A stretch of DNA of 64,000 nt, taken from contig JBAMDO010000081.1 in the NCBI GenBank assembly GCA_037074765.1, positions 124,001-188,000 of the forward strand. Reading direction: 5' to 3'. The notes beneath the pieces are model-generated. The model was not told where the DNA came from and did not search any database. It saw nothing but the letters and a program-made list of their open reading frames with translations. This DNA is from Mansonella perstans. Lineage: Eukaryota > Nematoda > Chromadorea > Rhabditida > Onchocercidae. Shown one piece after another: positions 1-11,340 of the stretch; the first letter of the stretch is position 1, and each line of letters opens with the position of its first letter. The position numbers were made by a program, and so were the translations under genes.

Positions 1-367
1 AATACTAGCAATCAGCGTAAAGTACAATTTCCTTGAATTTTAATTTTTCTTCGAGAAAAACAAAACGTTGAAGTGGAATAAGGTCCAAGTATTTCCTAGA
101 GCTAACCATAAATCAGTAAAAAAAATACTATAAATGATAGTTGCAGTTACATATATCAATTATGGAAGTTTAATTACACCTATAAAGAGTCCACTATGAT
201 ATTTGAAAATGAATCAATGTTGAAAAAAGGCCCCTAACAATGCTAGGACAAAAAGAAGCACGTATCATTATTATGCGTGAAATAATTCAAGAGGCGAAAA
301 GTGCTTTATATTAGTGCGGTTCGCCAAAACTTTTTAAAGTTCACGCTGACTATGAAAAATTTTAATT
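1..367. other. Intergenic, 3' of the EcR gene
   Basis: AT-rich sequence downstream of the receptor stop codon. I see no coding exon and specifically no helix-12-like exon on the minus strand. It presumably holds the receptor 3' UTR. Confidence 0.5.
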
Positions 368-3300
368 TTATGGATAACGGGTTGACGTTGCCGGTTGATA
401 ATGTGTCTGCGTGTACAAAGGATACGGTGGTTGCTGTTGCTGCTGTCGCTGCTGGAGATGTGGTTGCTGCTGTTGGTGTTGCGGGCGCTGTTGAAGGTGT
501 GGCTTTGTAGTGGTAAATTTCACATCATATGATTGCTGTGATGATAACGATGGTGTAGTCATTATACCCGTTGAGCTGATTCCCGTAATTATTTCACTCT
601 GCAAAATATAAATTATCGTTTTATATTGCATAATTTTGCGACATTTTATTAGCTGTAGCATCACCACCGAATCGCAGAAACACATGAATTCGTATATCTC
701 TACCTGTTCAGAAGCGAGGCTTCGAAGATCTGTAAGTTTCATCAACAAGCGAGAAAAAATGTTCCGCTGTTTAGGTCTTAAGGCATCAACGTATGACTGT
801 AATGCGGAAGTATAAACTTCCTGAATATCTTCTACTGACTTCGGTTGAAGTAAACCTGGTCGGTCTGAAACAGGGTGTAGAAAATTTTAGCAGTTATTTA
901 ATATAAAGTAATCACTAAATATTCACTACAATTAAATTGTACATCCCTTCTTGCAACAAAAGAACTTTAATATACTGCTCAATATTAAATGGGTTAGAAA
1001 TTAAGCGTGCATTAATCTTCTCTGTCCGAATACCATGATCAAAGTCCACAGATGTCAGATTCTTGTGATAATCAAAAAACTGAATGTTGTAAATCTATTT
1101 GTTCCATTTAAAGGTCATCATTATTAACTTTGAGTCCTTCCGTCTTTTAAAATAGCAAAAGGAGGTTCCTCTTTTACTAAGAAGGAATCTTCTTTTGACA
1201 GAGTTGCAAAATCAAAAGGCAATTTGCAGATTCAATAAATTCGAGACAAATCAAGACAACCAGAACTTTGCTGGAGTTTCAGAGTAAAACATCGGATCAA
1301 ATTTCAACAAATCACCTGAAAAAATGGCGATCGCTGTGAGCAAAACATATTCCGCCTGATGCAATTGCATCTTGGCCAGAGCATGAGCAAAATCGAACAT
1401 TAAATCAGCCAAAGGTCCAATAAACTCGCGATATTGCTCACGATCATAGCGCCACTGTTTCGTTTCATTTCCGAGAACTACTTTTTCATCAAAAATATCA
1501 TAACAGCGTGATGTTCGTAATACAAGCACTTCCGTCTTGCAAGTCTGTAAAAGCCGATCACGTGGTAAATCTTTTCATTAAAAGGTAAAAAGGACAATTA
1601 ATGTTACCTTTGACACCCAAAAGAAGAAAAATTCAGAATGTAGACCAAACTATTAAAATATTTAAGTAAAAACTTAAAGGGTAAAAGTGAGCAGACTTAG
1701 AGATTTATTAGCTTAAAAAAAAATTAACAAAAATTTCATTGAGAAACTGCTTCAATCAACCAACATAACAATATTATCCCATATTCGGAATCTCTGAAAA
1801 AATTCTCTCGTGTGATTTTTAAATCCCACTGATTAAAACCAAAAGAGCTTCTAACTTTATGTAGAGTGCGTTTATCCTCATCGGAAAGTTTGCAAAAACC
1901 AGGGAGATGCATTGTAAACTGGTGAATCAACTGTAAGCTTAGAATTGTCAATTCAGCAAGCTGCTGGTAGGAATTTCCTACTTCATTACGCTCCTGAAAA
2001 AATCATTTCTCGCTTTATTTCTGGAAATTTCCAATTTAACTCTAATTACAACTTCACTTTCTTATCAATTTTGAATAATTGACCGCTGCTAGTAATATCT
2101 CTACAGATTCTTCCTTCTTTATTGTGATTTTTTAACTTCTTGAAATGAACGAAGTTCGAAAATTGAAGAAATTAAGTTGTAGGATTGTGAAATTGAAATG
2201 CCTGAAATGCAATAAAGAACTGGGTTCTTGCAAAATTCAAGATAAAAAATTTCAAACTGCAAAATTGAAGATAAAAAATTCCAAATTTTGGACAAGTTTT
2301 TGAAAATTTTACTGAAACTACCGAAATTTTCATCAGCGTATCAGTGGATGGTGTGGCAAATTGTTGATCAATGGTTACAATCCGATTAATCAGTTCTCTT
2401 GTTTCCAGTGATAATTCTACGTAATCATCCGGTGATTCCGACGAGCTAACTGCTGGTTGTGGACTGACGCAATTTGCTTTACTTTGTTGTTCTAATGCTG
2501 TGCGTAATTTCTGTTTAGCCTCACGTTTGACTCGGCATTGATCCTCCGGAATCACAACTAAAGGCACTCGCGAGTCAACGCGTAATCCTGAATTTTTTCG
2601 AGATCCTAGTGGGGTGCAAACTAAAAATTAAAAAAATCAAAAGCTGATCGATTTAGTGCAATCTAAGTTTTTGAAAAGGATGACATAAATAACAAATTTC
2701 GTAAGATGAAACAAACTTCCGTTAAATCTCCTTAATGAGTAGATCATGTGAGTGAGTCGAACAAAAAGACAAAAGTAGATGACAAAGTACTTAATTGGAA
2801 TCAAAAGAGGTATAGTCTATGTTTAGAACATGCAAATGTGTAAAGTAATTCGAATTTCAACTAAATTCTATGAACAAATTGCAATATATATTTCAGCTAC
2901 TTATTTTTTAAATAAATTGCAATAGAAGTATCTGACAATGTGACCTTGACCTTCTAAATAGATCCATTGATAAAAATGTTTCTATCACTTGTTAACTCAC
3001 CAATTATCAGTGGTGTTAAAAAGAAATTTTTGCTATAGCTAAAGAAATGCATCGAAGGCTTAGGCTCAGATATATTTAAAAAATGCAAAAAAAAATGAAA
3101 AATTAGACCAGTACATGAAATTTATGAAAAAGGTGTTAAACTTACGTTCAGGTCTCATACCGATTTCCATGCACTTTTTTAAACGACAGTGTTGACATTT
3201 GCGCCGCATATACATATCAATATCACAGGATTCGCCATATTTACAATGATAAATTGCTTTCCGAGTGACAGAACGTCGGAAAAATCCTGAGATTTCAAAT

Positions 3301-5498
3301 TCCATTTAGAAATACTTGCAGCTTAATTTCTAAATCAAAACTTTCTCAACTTCCAAAAATATAAAGTTATGATAAAAGTAAAAAAAGTAGATAAATAAGA
3401 AATAAGCAGTAATTAATACCTTTGCATCCTTCGCATGTGAGAGCATTGTAATGATAACCAGATGCTTTATCACCGCAAACTAAACAAAGCTCTTCGGTGA
3501 CACTATGTACGGCTATACTACTCGAAGAAGGTAAAGACGGGGAACAGACTAATGAACAGCTGCTACTACTAGGTCTTTTCTTACTTCGATATTCATTTTC
3601 GCAATGAGTTTGCTGAAAAAAAAAGCAAAACAAATTTCTAAAATAAACAATAAAACACTTTTAGGATAATCATAAAAATGATTAAATATCAATTAGATTT
3701 CGAATTCATTTCGTCTGCCAACTATTTCAAATGAAAGTGACAAAATTTAAGAACTGATAAGCTTTTTTTTTTACTTTACATTCTTGTAAGCTTTCATGTT
3801 ACAGAAATAATCAATTTTTTTTGGCCCAAAATAGGTAACCGCACGAAATATAAAAGTGCAAATTGTATGATTTAATTGAAAAGTAATCAAATATCGTTCT
3901 GTTCAAAAGTATGAAAAACCTTTTCATCACTCCGAATCCCTTTTCGAATGAGACGAAGTTCGATGTTAGAATCATTCCTTTTTTTCTCGGAAAATAATTT
4001 TAAAAAAGTCGAAAATCGATGTGAAATGAAATTTCAAAAAATAAAAGTGTCGTTTTTGAAAAACTGTCTTTCTTTTTTTGAAACAAAAGATTTCGAAAAG
4101 CATGAACGAAGAGGACACTATCAATGAATAATTTCAAATTTTCAAAGGCAGCAATCCATGAAAAAACACATTAATTCAATTTCAGTCTTACAGCAGTTAA
4201 TTAAATATTCTTATTAAACTATAGAATTGTTGAGTGTGTGGCAATAAATATTAGGCCATTAACTCAAATTCTTATTATGACAATAAGAAGTAAACCGAAA
4301 ACATATTCAACCGGAAATTGAAGAACAGAAGCGGTAGAATATATCCTATCAACTGGAATTCGCAGCTTATTAATTCATGCAGAAGAGCTTAGGGAATAGG
4401 CACTTAACGTGATTAATCCAATATAAGATAATGTAAAGCAATTTTTTTTCCGTAACGGTGCAATAGAGTGATGATCTCTATTCGGGAGATGAGGTGGTTC
4501 TATTCCGGTTTCCGTCTAAACTTTGTCGGACCTTCAAATTGTTCTTTCAGGAAATAGCTAAACGAGCGTTAACTGATGCAGAAATATTATAAAAAGTTGT
4601 AGATTTAACCTGTTGCTGTTGTTGCTGCTGTTGCTGTGCTCCTAGCAAAGGCAAAGCAATTGTGGTACAATGGGTATTTCCATGGGCAGCGGAATGAATG
4701 TGGTGGAATCGCTGAACTGCTTGAGCAGTTGGTGATGGAGCTGAGAAAAAAGATGTAGCGGCCCAAAAGCTGTCATCGAATTCAACATCTGCAACACGCT
4801 GAAATTAATTACTGTTGTTGCTACAAAATGGATAAATTATCAGCGCATCATCAATACACATCAGCAAACTCATCTACTTCAAGTGACCTTCACCTCTTTT
4901 CCATCCTGGAAGAAGCCATATCGTAATTAAATAAAATTTGGAAAATTCTTGGATTTATGATACATTTTTCACATAAGAGAACTATTACAACATTGAAACT
5001 ATGCCAAGAATTAGTCCAGCGGTCATATTAACATTAAACGATTCAATGATAAATGTAAGATCGACAAATATTGTGTAAATAATAAATGAAATAAAATTGC
5101 AATGGTAAGTTTCGACAAATGATCAAAAGTTGTTGACGAAAAAATTATACTAACTAACTTGTTATAAGTGAAGTCGGTCCTGAATCCTACCAATGAAATA
5201 ATGAAATCTAAAAATGACCTGCACGATAATGATTCAGTGCCTGAGTGTAGAAAATTTCTTGTGATGTCACCAAAGAATGCTGTTGTGGTTGTCGATGATC
5301 GGTGACTACTTGTGGGGTTTGCTGATCTTGTTGTTCGATCCCTAATGGTACTGCTGTAACAAACGCTGTAATTGGAATTGAGGTTGGAGGTGAATTATGG
5401 GTTTGCTGTTGTTGTTCATGTTGCTGCTGTTGTTGAGAATCGGATACCCAACTTGTAAGAGGTGGCAACTCATGGTATGTTACCGTTGCTGTGGTCAT
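368..5498 (-). CDS. EcR: Ecdysone receptor (EcR/NR1H-type) nuclear hormone receptor
   Basis: Ligand-regulated nuclear transcription factor. Exons that join in phase are 4610-4798, 3420-3612, 3146-3286, 2322-2620, 1856-1993, 1316-1544, 704-864 and 368-598 (stop TAA at 368-370), giving 526 codons. The zinc-finger domain is split after CEGCKG: finger one starts [20 protein letters not shown] and finger two contains [14 protein letters not shown], both very close to insect EcR. The ligand-binding domain has [43 protein letters not shown] and LQSYVDALR, in the EcR order. A hinge links the two and the C-terminal tail is glutamine-rich. An upstream exon at about 5219-5498 (first Met at 5498 after an in-frame stop, poly-Q) is probably the N-terminus, but its donor phase does not match exon 4798, so a small exon or alternative start is missing. 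No helix 12 of the LPPFLEEIWD type was found. Family assignment is firm; the ends are less certain. Confidence 0.88.
5219..5498 (-). CDS. EcR: Candidate 5' poly-Q exon of EcR
   Basis: Open frame starting at ATG 5498-5496, preceded in frame by TGA at 5511-5513. It encodes a Ser/Pro/Gln-rich transactivation-like segment with QQQQQ and QQQQ runs and ends at a good donor (GCAG|GTCATT) in phase 1. The next recognised exon at 4798 begins in phase 0, and direct joining would create a stop after a few codons. It could be an isoform-specific first exon needing an unseen small exon, or it may not be coding. Confidence 0.45.
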
Positions 5499-6380
5499 TG
5501 GGTCAGAGGATCAGCAATTTCTGATCCTGAACCAAGCACTGTGGAAGCCCGGACAAACTGGGCGATTGTCAGTTACCGCAAGTAAATTCTAACGAAAATG
5601 GTGGTGCATGATTTGATGTTGAAGTGAATGAGCGTCGAGAGCAGTCTCCTCCTTCTGGTCGTCCTCTCCCATATATTGTCGAAATCATACCCGCGACCTT
5701 GAAAGGGAGCTGACCCTGTCCAGACAGGTACCGACAATCTTTCAAGGTCTTCTCGATCATGCAATACTAGCACGTGCTCCTCCCCTTCAACTCCCGGCCC
5801 TGTTAATGCCGTCTTTCAAATCATCAAATCATTTTTCATCATTCATCCATATACATAATACATATATACATATACACACACATACACACATACTTTACTG
5901 CATTTTCTTCATATATATATACACAAGAATTTCAGTTCTGTTTACTGAAACTTTCACTTCTGGAATTTGTGTAACTATCACTGTAGAAATCAGAAAGGAA
6001 GAATAAATCGAAAAATGTGTGATTAAGCAATCGATTTCGATCTCAAATTGAACATTGAAAACAAAATGACAGCACGGTCATCTTTTAAATTAATGGAATC
6101 TTCAAGGATTTTGGTCGTCATTCCTTACAGCTTATTTACTTATGAATTTAATATTTGAGTATTCGCTTTTTATTAACTCGCAAATAGTAATTATTTACCT
6201 TCAAAAGATTGCCAACAACGGATTCATCATACATAATTAGGCTTCGCAAACGGATATAGAAAGAGTTCTACGTAAACTTACTGAAAATGGCCAAATTATC
6301 CAAAAAAGGTTCGGTTGCAAAAGGTTCGGTTGGAAAAGACATGTTTCCTAAGCAAAAAAGGTATTGGTGTATTTTTTCCT
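5499..6380. other. Intergenic / EcR 5' region
   Basis: Upstream of the candidate EcR first exon. It contains a somewhat more GC-rich segment (about 5630-5810) and then a CA/TA microsatellite. No further exon is supported. Confidence 0.4.
5849..5892. repeat. Imperfect (AC/AT)n microsatellite
   Basis: Alternating ATAC, ATAT and ACAC units upstream of the EcR gene. Simple-sequence repeat with no coding potential. Confidence 0.85.
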
Positions 6381-6399
6381 CGAAAATGTTTTAAAGGAA

Positions 6400-7480
6400 G
6401 GAAGGAGCATTTTGTGTGGTGCATTTCCATGTCTGCGAAATAAACGTGAGGCTGCTGAGTAGCAGGAGCGGCTCATTAGCAAAAAGCATTCGCCAATAAG
6501 GATTTAGCGTTTTAATGTGGGCCTTCAGATTCTAATCATTCCAACACTTGCCTTAGATTGAATAGGCTTCCATCGGCACGATATCGGATGTGAATGCGTT
6601 TTCTTATCGAAGTCGGAAGACATTTTAGAGCATTTTACTAAAAAGATTGTGAATAGAGTTGGTCACCATTGGTTGTTAGGAAAGCTTTAGAGAGTGCATG
6701 CTATATCTGACTTGACCGCGCTATACCTCATTTAATAGGATTATCATTTTGAGGAACTTCAGATTCTGATCATTCCAACATCTGCCACAAGTCACAGTGT
6801 CATGTGCTTTGAGAGGTCAATGAATGTCACATGATCATGCTGAATCCCTTCCCCTGTATTTCTCATGGAGTTATCTGAGAACAAATAACCATGTCTGTAG
6901 TACTCCTTTTGGTTTTGAAACCAAATTGGCTTTCAGGTGGAAGTTCTTCTGAAATAGCTGGCACTAATCTGTTCAGAAGTATTCTTGCAAAGACTTTACG
7001 GCAATAGCGAGTGAAGCATTTTAGTAATTAAAGCAGTTTGATTTTTCTTCTTTTGATAGTAAGTTGCCTTATTAACATTAAAACACAACGAGTTCACGAA
7101 ATTTAGCATGAAGTAGTTGGCCTTTAATTTTCCAGACATTTTTCCAGAGAGGTGGAAATTTATCAAAACCAACTGCTTTGCCATTTTTCATCTACTGGAT
7201 GACCTTAAGAGTTTCTTCCATGGGAACGACTGTCGAAAAAAACCGAAGCAAATTTTTCTTCCAATATTTTAATTGAATGATACGTATGGTTTTTCTGATG
7301 TATTGATTATAATTGTGTAGCATGTAGTGAATGGTGATGTTTCAGCTTTTTTCTTACGGCTCAAATCATCATGTTTACTATGGACAAAGCCTCCATTGTA
7401 CGTTGTAACTCTTCCTTGTCTATTATCTCATTATTTAAATCCCGATGTTTGTGGTAGAAGGCAAAACAGCTATTGTAACG
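6400..7480 (-). mobile_element. Decayed RTE-like non-LTR retrotransposon (LINE) reverse transcriptase
   Basis: Minus-strand fragments in several frames match the order of an RTE/CR1-type reverse transcriptase. From high to low coordinate: a pre-RT stretch reading EIIDKEELQRTMEAL near 7400; GKAVGFDKFPPLWK (about 7140-7190), corresponding to GKAPGxDGIPAE; RKVFARILLNRLVPAISE and PESQFGFKTKRSTTDM (about 6890-7000), the RT fingers motif; then IHIRYRADGSLFNLR (about 6560-6600), which precedes the catalytic box in RTE elements. Frameshifts and stops interrupt every segment and the YADD box is not readable. Neither the endonuclease domain nor the element ends were found. A dead copy lying between EcR and the BEL/Pao relic. 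Confidence 0.8.
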
Positions 7481-8289
7481 ATTATGCTTAAGCTCCTAAC
7501 TTAGCAATATGTAATTCTTTCTTTGTGTATTCATGAAAGTACAATCGTTGACTTAATAACCACCAAATGTCTAAAATTATAATGGAGATCATTTATTTAC
7601 CCTAAAACTCCAAATCCTTTGTTATCCATGTATATCAATACTAAAAGTGATGGAGTCAACCATAAAGGCAGTATTGCTTTCCAAATCAATGTACATGACA
7701 GTTCACCACTTCTCTACACAACTCCTCTATACAACCAGGAGCCAACGATCATTGGAATGAATGACACCATCCTAACAGTTACCTGTTAAAGAACTTCCTA
7801 TTCAATAAAGGTATCATTTTTTAATCTTGTCGACAATTTACTTCCACGACGTGGATGCGCGAACCGAGAAGCCTGATAAAGAGCACTCAGCCAGCGAAAG
7901 ACAAACTGAAAAGAATTATCGACGAAATCAACAATATAGATTTCACTTCCTTGAATCAGCGAATAACAGCAACAAAAATATAACAGAAAAAAAGAATTAT
8001 CGATGAAAAACTGCGACGTTTTGAACCTGCATATTGGAGTCATCGAAAATATTAATAAAAAATGATCAGACGATATCAAACGAACCAAAGCTCCAGGAAA
8101 AAGAAAAGAAGAAGACAAATATGCAGAGATAGTCGACGATAAAAAGGTTTTTTGAATTTAATTAATGAGAGTAAGGTAGCAATTATTACTTTAAAAATAT
8201 ATAAGAATAGTGTCGAATGAGCATTTCAATGCCTAATTCCAGGCACTGGAATTCTGTTTTAGTTAATTCCGACAAGCTTACAAAATCAA

Positions 8290-11200
8290 AACAGAGGTGT
8301 TGAAGAAATTCGTATAAATTTACTACAATTCTGTTCCCAACGTAAAGTGGCAAACCAAAAGTCTGGCGAGAATTTTAAAGCGATTTCGATGCAGACGTAC
8401 ACACCAAACTCTGACATCCAGAAATTGAACTACTTGGTTTCATGTCTTGAAGGAGAAACTCTTCAGGCTGTTACAGCATAGCTATTGCAAATTATAACGT
8501 AGTAAGAGGATTCTGGTTGAGAAATTTGGGAACTTAGATACTATAAAAAGTTGTTGTACAGTGAATTACATTCTATTAAACGAAGTGATCGGGAATGGAG
8601 AGCTACAGTGGATGCTATCGAGTGGGCACTTCGCAAATTACAAGTGATAAATGAAATTTGGAATGCTCGAGTCTGAAATCGCCGTTGAAGTGAATACCGA
8701 AATTGATCCTCGACAGAATATATCAGTAAAAAGAATAAGAATCGTGGTCAATTACCAGGCTTCGAAATTTCCTGAAACTATTGGCGCAGAGAAATAAACA
8801 AATGAGTCGGATCTAAACAATGAATGATGAAAAAGAAAAAACTAAGCAATCGACAATCAAATTCAATCTCGTATGGCACGAAAGGTGAGACTTTTGCTTT
8901 AAGTACTATCAAGCAATCTATCTTATATGATCACAAATTAAACATCAATTCGAAATTTTTTAAATCCATCAGAAAACACTGTTCCTTTTGTAAGGAGAAT
9001 CACTGGATAATGAATGTCAAAAGTATCCCGCTATCAAGTAACGAATAGAACGTTTAAGAAAAAATAATGCTTGCCTCATTTGCTTGCAAATGGGAAATGC
9101 AACTAATGATTGCGAGAAAAGGAAGTGCTTATGCTTTTACTACAAAGGCCGTTATAATACTGCGCTGTGTACTAAATACGACTACAAAGATGGTTCACAA
9201 GTCGTTGGAACTGCGAAAGAGCAATTATATCCCACGACTAGCAATAATTCTATGATCGAACGAAAGGACCAGAAAGGTAAGGAAATTCTACTGTTCTGTA
9301 AGGAAATTAGAGTAGTCAATCCACAGTCCAGAATTACAAGAAGGAGTGCTAGCTTTATTTGATTTGGCTCACAGTTATCTTTATCTCGAAGAATTTAGTC
9401 AAGCAATCAATTCTGCCAAAAGTAGAAGTATCGATAATTGCTTCATCTTGCAACAAAATATCGAAATTGTATTTTGTTAGCAAAGCTGAAATTGTTATAA
9501 AAGTTGACAAAAAGTCAAGGCCAACATGATAGATCATCTAACGAATTAGTTACAAGTAGTTCAGATGAATGATCACTAATTGCCTTATGAGGAAATCCAG
9601 GAATAATTTGATGGACCAAAGAACTACTGGAAACAAAAATAAAAATGATCATTTAGCTAATAAAAGTTATTTATCGGTGCGGGCTATTTTTACAAATTCA
9701 TTCAACCAGACAGAGTTTTAAATTTAGAATCAGAATTTACCTTATTCTACACAAAAATTGGACCCATGTTAGCAGGGAAAGGTTAATAAGCAAATTACAT
9801 AACATCAATACGAAAAAAGTTAGGCCGAAAACTATGACCAATTTATGCGTAATCGCTAAAGCTAATATTCATAACATAGATCAGTTTTGGAAACTAGAAA
9901 TCAAAGGGATTCAAGAACAGCTTAGTACCCATGATGATGAAGAAGCCTTGGAACAATTTATAAGAAGCCTTAACAAGTATAATGGAAGATATTAAGTCCA
10001 CTGGCCATGGGAAGAGTCAAAAATCAAATTGAGCAACAATTATGGACTATGTTATGGATGATTAAATTCTGGTCAAGACGACTTCGAAGCAATTATCATT
10101 TGCTTCAACAATATGATGAAACGATTCAAGACCATTTGTTCAAATATAATTTAAGAAGTATTACCTGAAATGGATGAGATTAGCGTAATTCATTATTTAT
10201 CTCATCACGAAGTTGTAAAAACAAATAACAGCATAAAAAAACTTGAAATTGTTTATATCTTAGCACATCTTACAGGAAAGAAAAGTTTAAACAATGTGTC
10301 ATATCGAGGACCGATATTGCTTCCAGATTTGGTGGAAATACTGCTTCATTTTCTGATGATGAAAGTAACAGTAGTCGATATGGAAAGGCGATCTTACAAA
10401 TGCATCTTCCTGGTCAAAATTGAACAAGATTTCTACGATTAAAGGACATTCGAAATCAGGTAACCGTAGAAAATTTGAAGTGTTATCGTTTCCAAAAAGT
10501 TCCCTTTGGAATAATATCGTATCCTATTTATTATCAGCTACTATTAATCACCATTTAGAAATTATGGTAGTAAAATTGCTTTAAAGATTAGGAAAAATCT
10601 CTATGTGCATCTCTATGTTATGTTATCAAAGAAATAAAAGAAGCACTTTAAAAATACCGAGAAATGAAAACTATCTTCGCCGCAGCATCAATGAAAATTC
10701 GAGAATTTCTGTCAATGATGAAGGCTTCAATAGCCGATCATAATAAACCGGAAAGAAATTCTGGATATTAATTGAAACACGATAGAGACACCATATTGTA
10801 ACTTTAGAACCGTAGAAAGGAAAGGAATTAACTAAAAAGGCGATTTTACAGTGTGTAGCCTCCCAGTTTGATCTATTGGGTTTCTTAGTTCCCGTAATAG
10901 TTCGATTCAAGATTTTTCTTCAAAACCTATGAAAAAAAAGTAATTCATAGGATGAAATAAGAGGTGAAAAGAATGAAATGGTATAGAATCTCTGATTCAA
11001 GAATGGCCATTGAATTTCATAGAACTACCGCTATTGATAAGAAAGGTAGTGAAATAGATAAAATTACACGTCTTCACCGATGCGCCAACTGCAGCGTATT
11101 TAGCTACTGTTTATCCATTGAGTTATGGGACCCAAAAAGCACAGTCATCATTTATTTACCCAAAATCTTGACTTGCACTAATTAAAGGTGTTATCATTCC

Positions 11201-11340
11201 TCATTTAGAATTATTAGCAATACTCATAGGAGTTCGAGCCGCTCGATTTATAATAAATCAACTGCAATTAGAAGAAGTAGAGGTAATCCTATTGTCATAA
11301 TCCAAGTGTGCATTATACTGGAACGTAACTTAGTTATATA
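8290..11340 (+). mobile_element. Decayed BEL/Pao-family LTR retrotransposon internal region (gag-pol relic)
   Basis: Plus-strand fragments in changing frames follow the BEL/Pao order. A gag-like segment with IQKLNYLVSCLEGETLQAVT lies near 8420-8480. A CCHC-like segment (CSFCKENHW and NDCEKRKC) lies near 8980-9130. A GPMLAGKG protease-end motif is near 9760. Pre-RT FWKLEIKGIQEQL is near 9885. RT starts with YLSHHEVVK and SLNNVSYRGPILLPDLVEIL (about 10190-10340). IKEALKKYREMKTIFA is near 10630-10680. An RNase H-like SKCALYW is near 11300. Stops and frameshifts are frequent, and no integrase domain or flanking LTRs were identified. The copy cannot encode proteins. Confidence 0.82.

Noticed and set aside
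5569..5773. Overlapping minus-strand open frames upstream of the EcR poly-Q exon
   Set aside because: They overlap in different frames, have no family similarity and are cut off from the EcR frame by an in-frame stop at 5511-5513.
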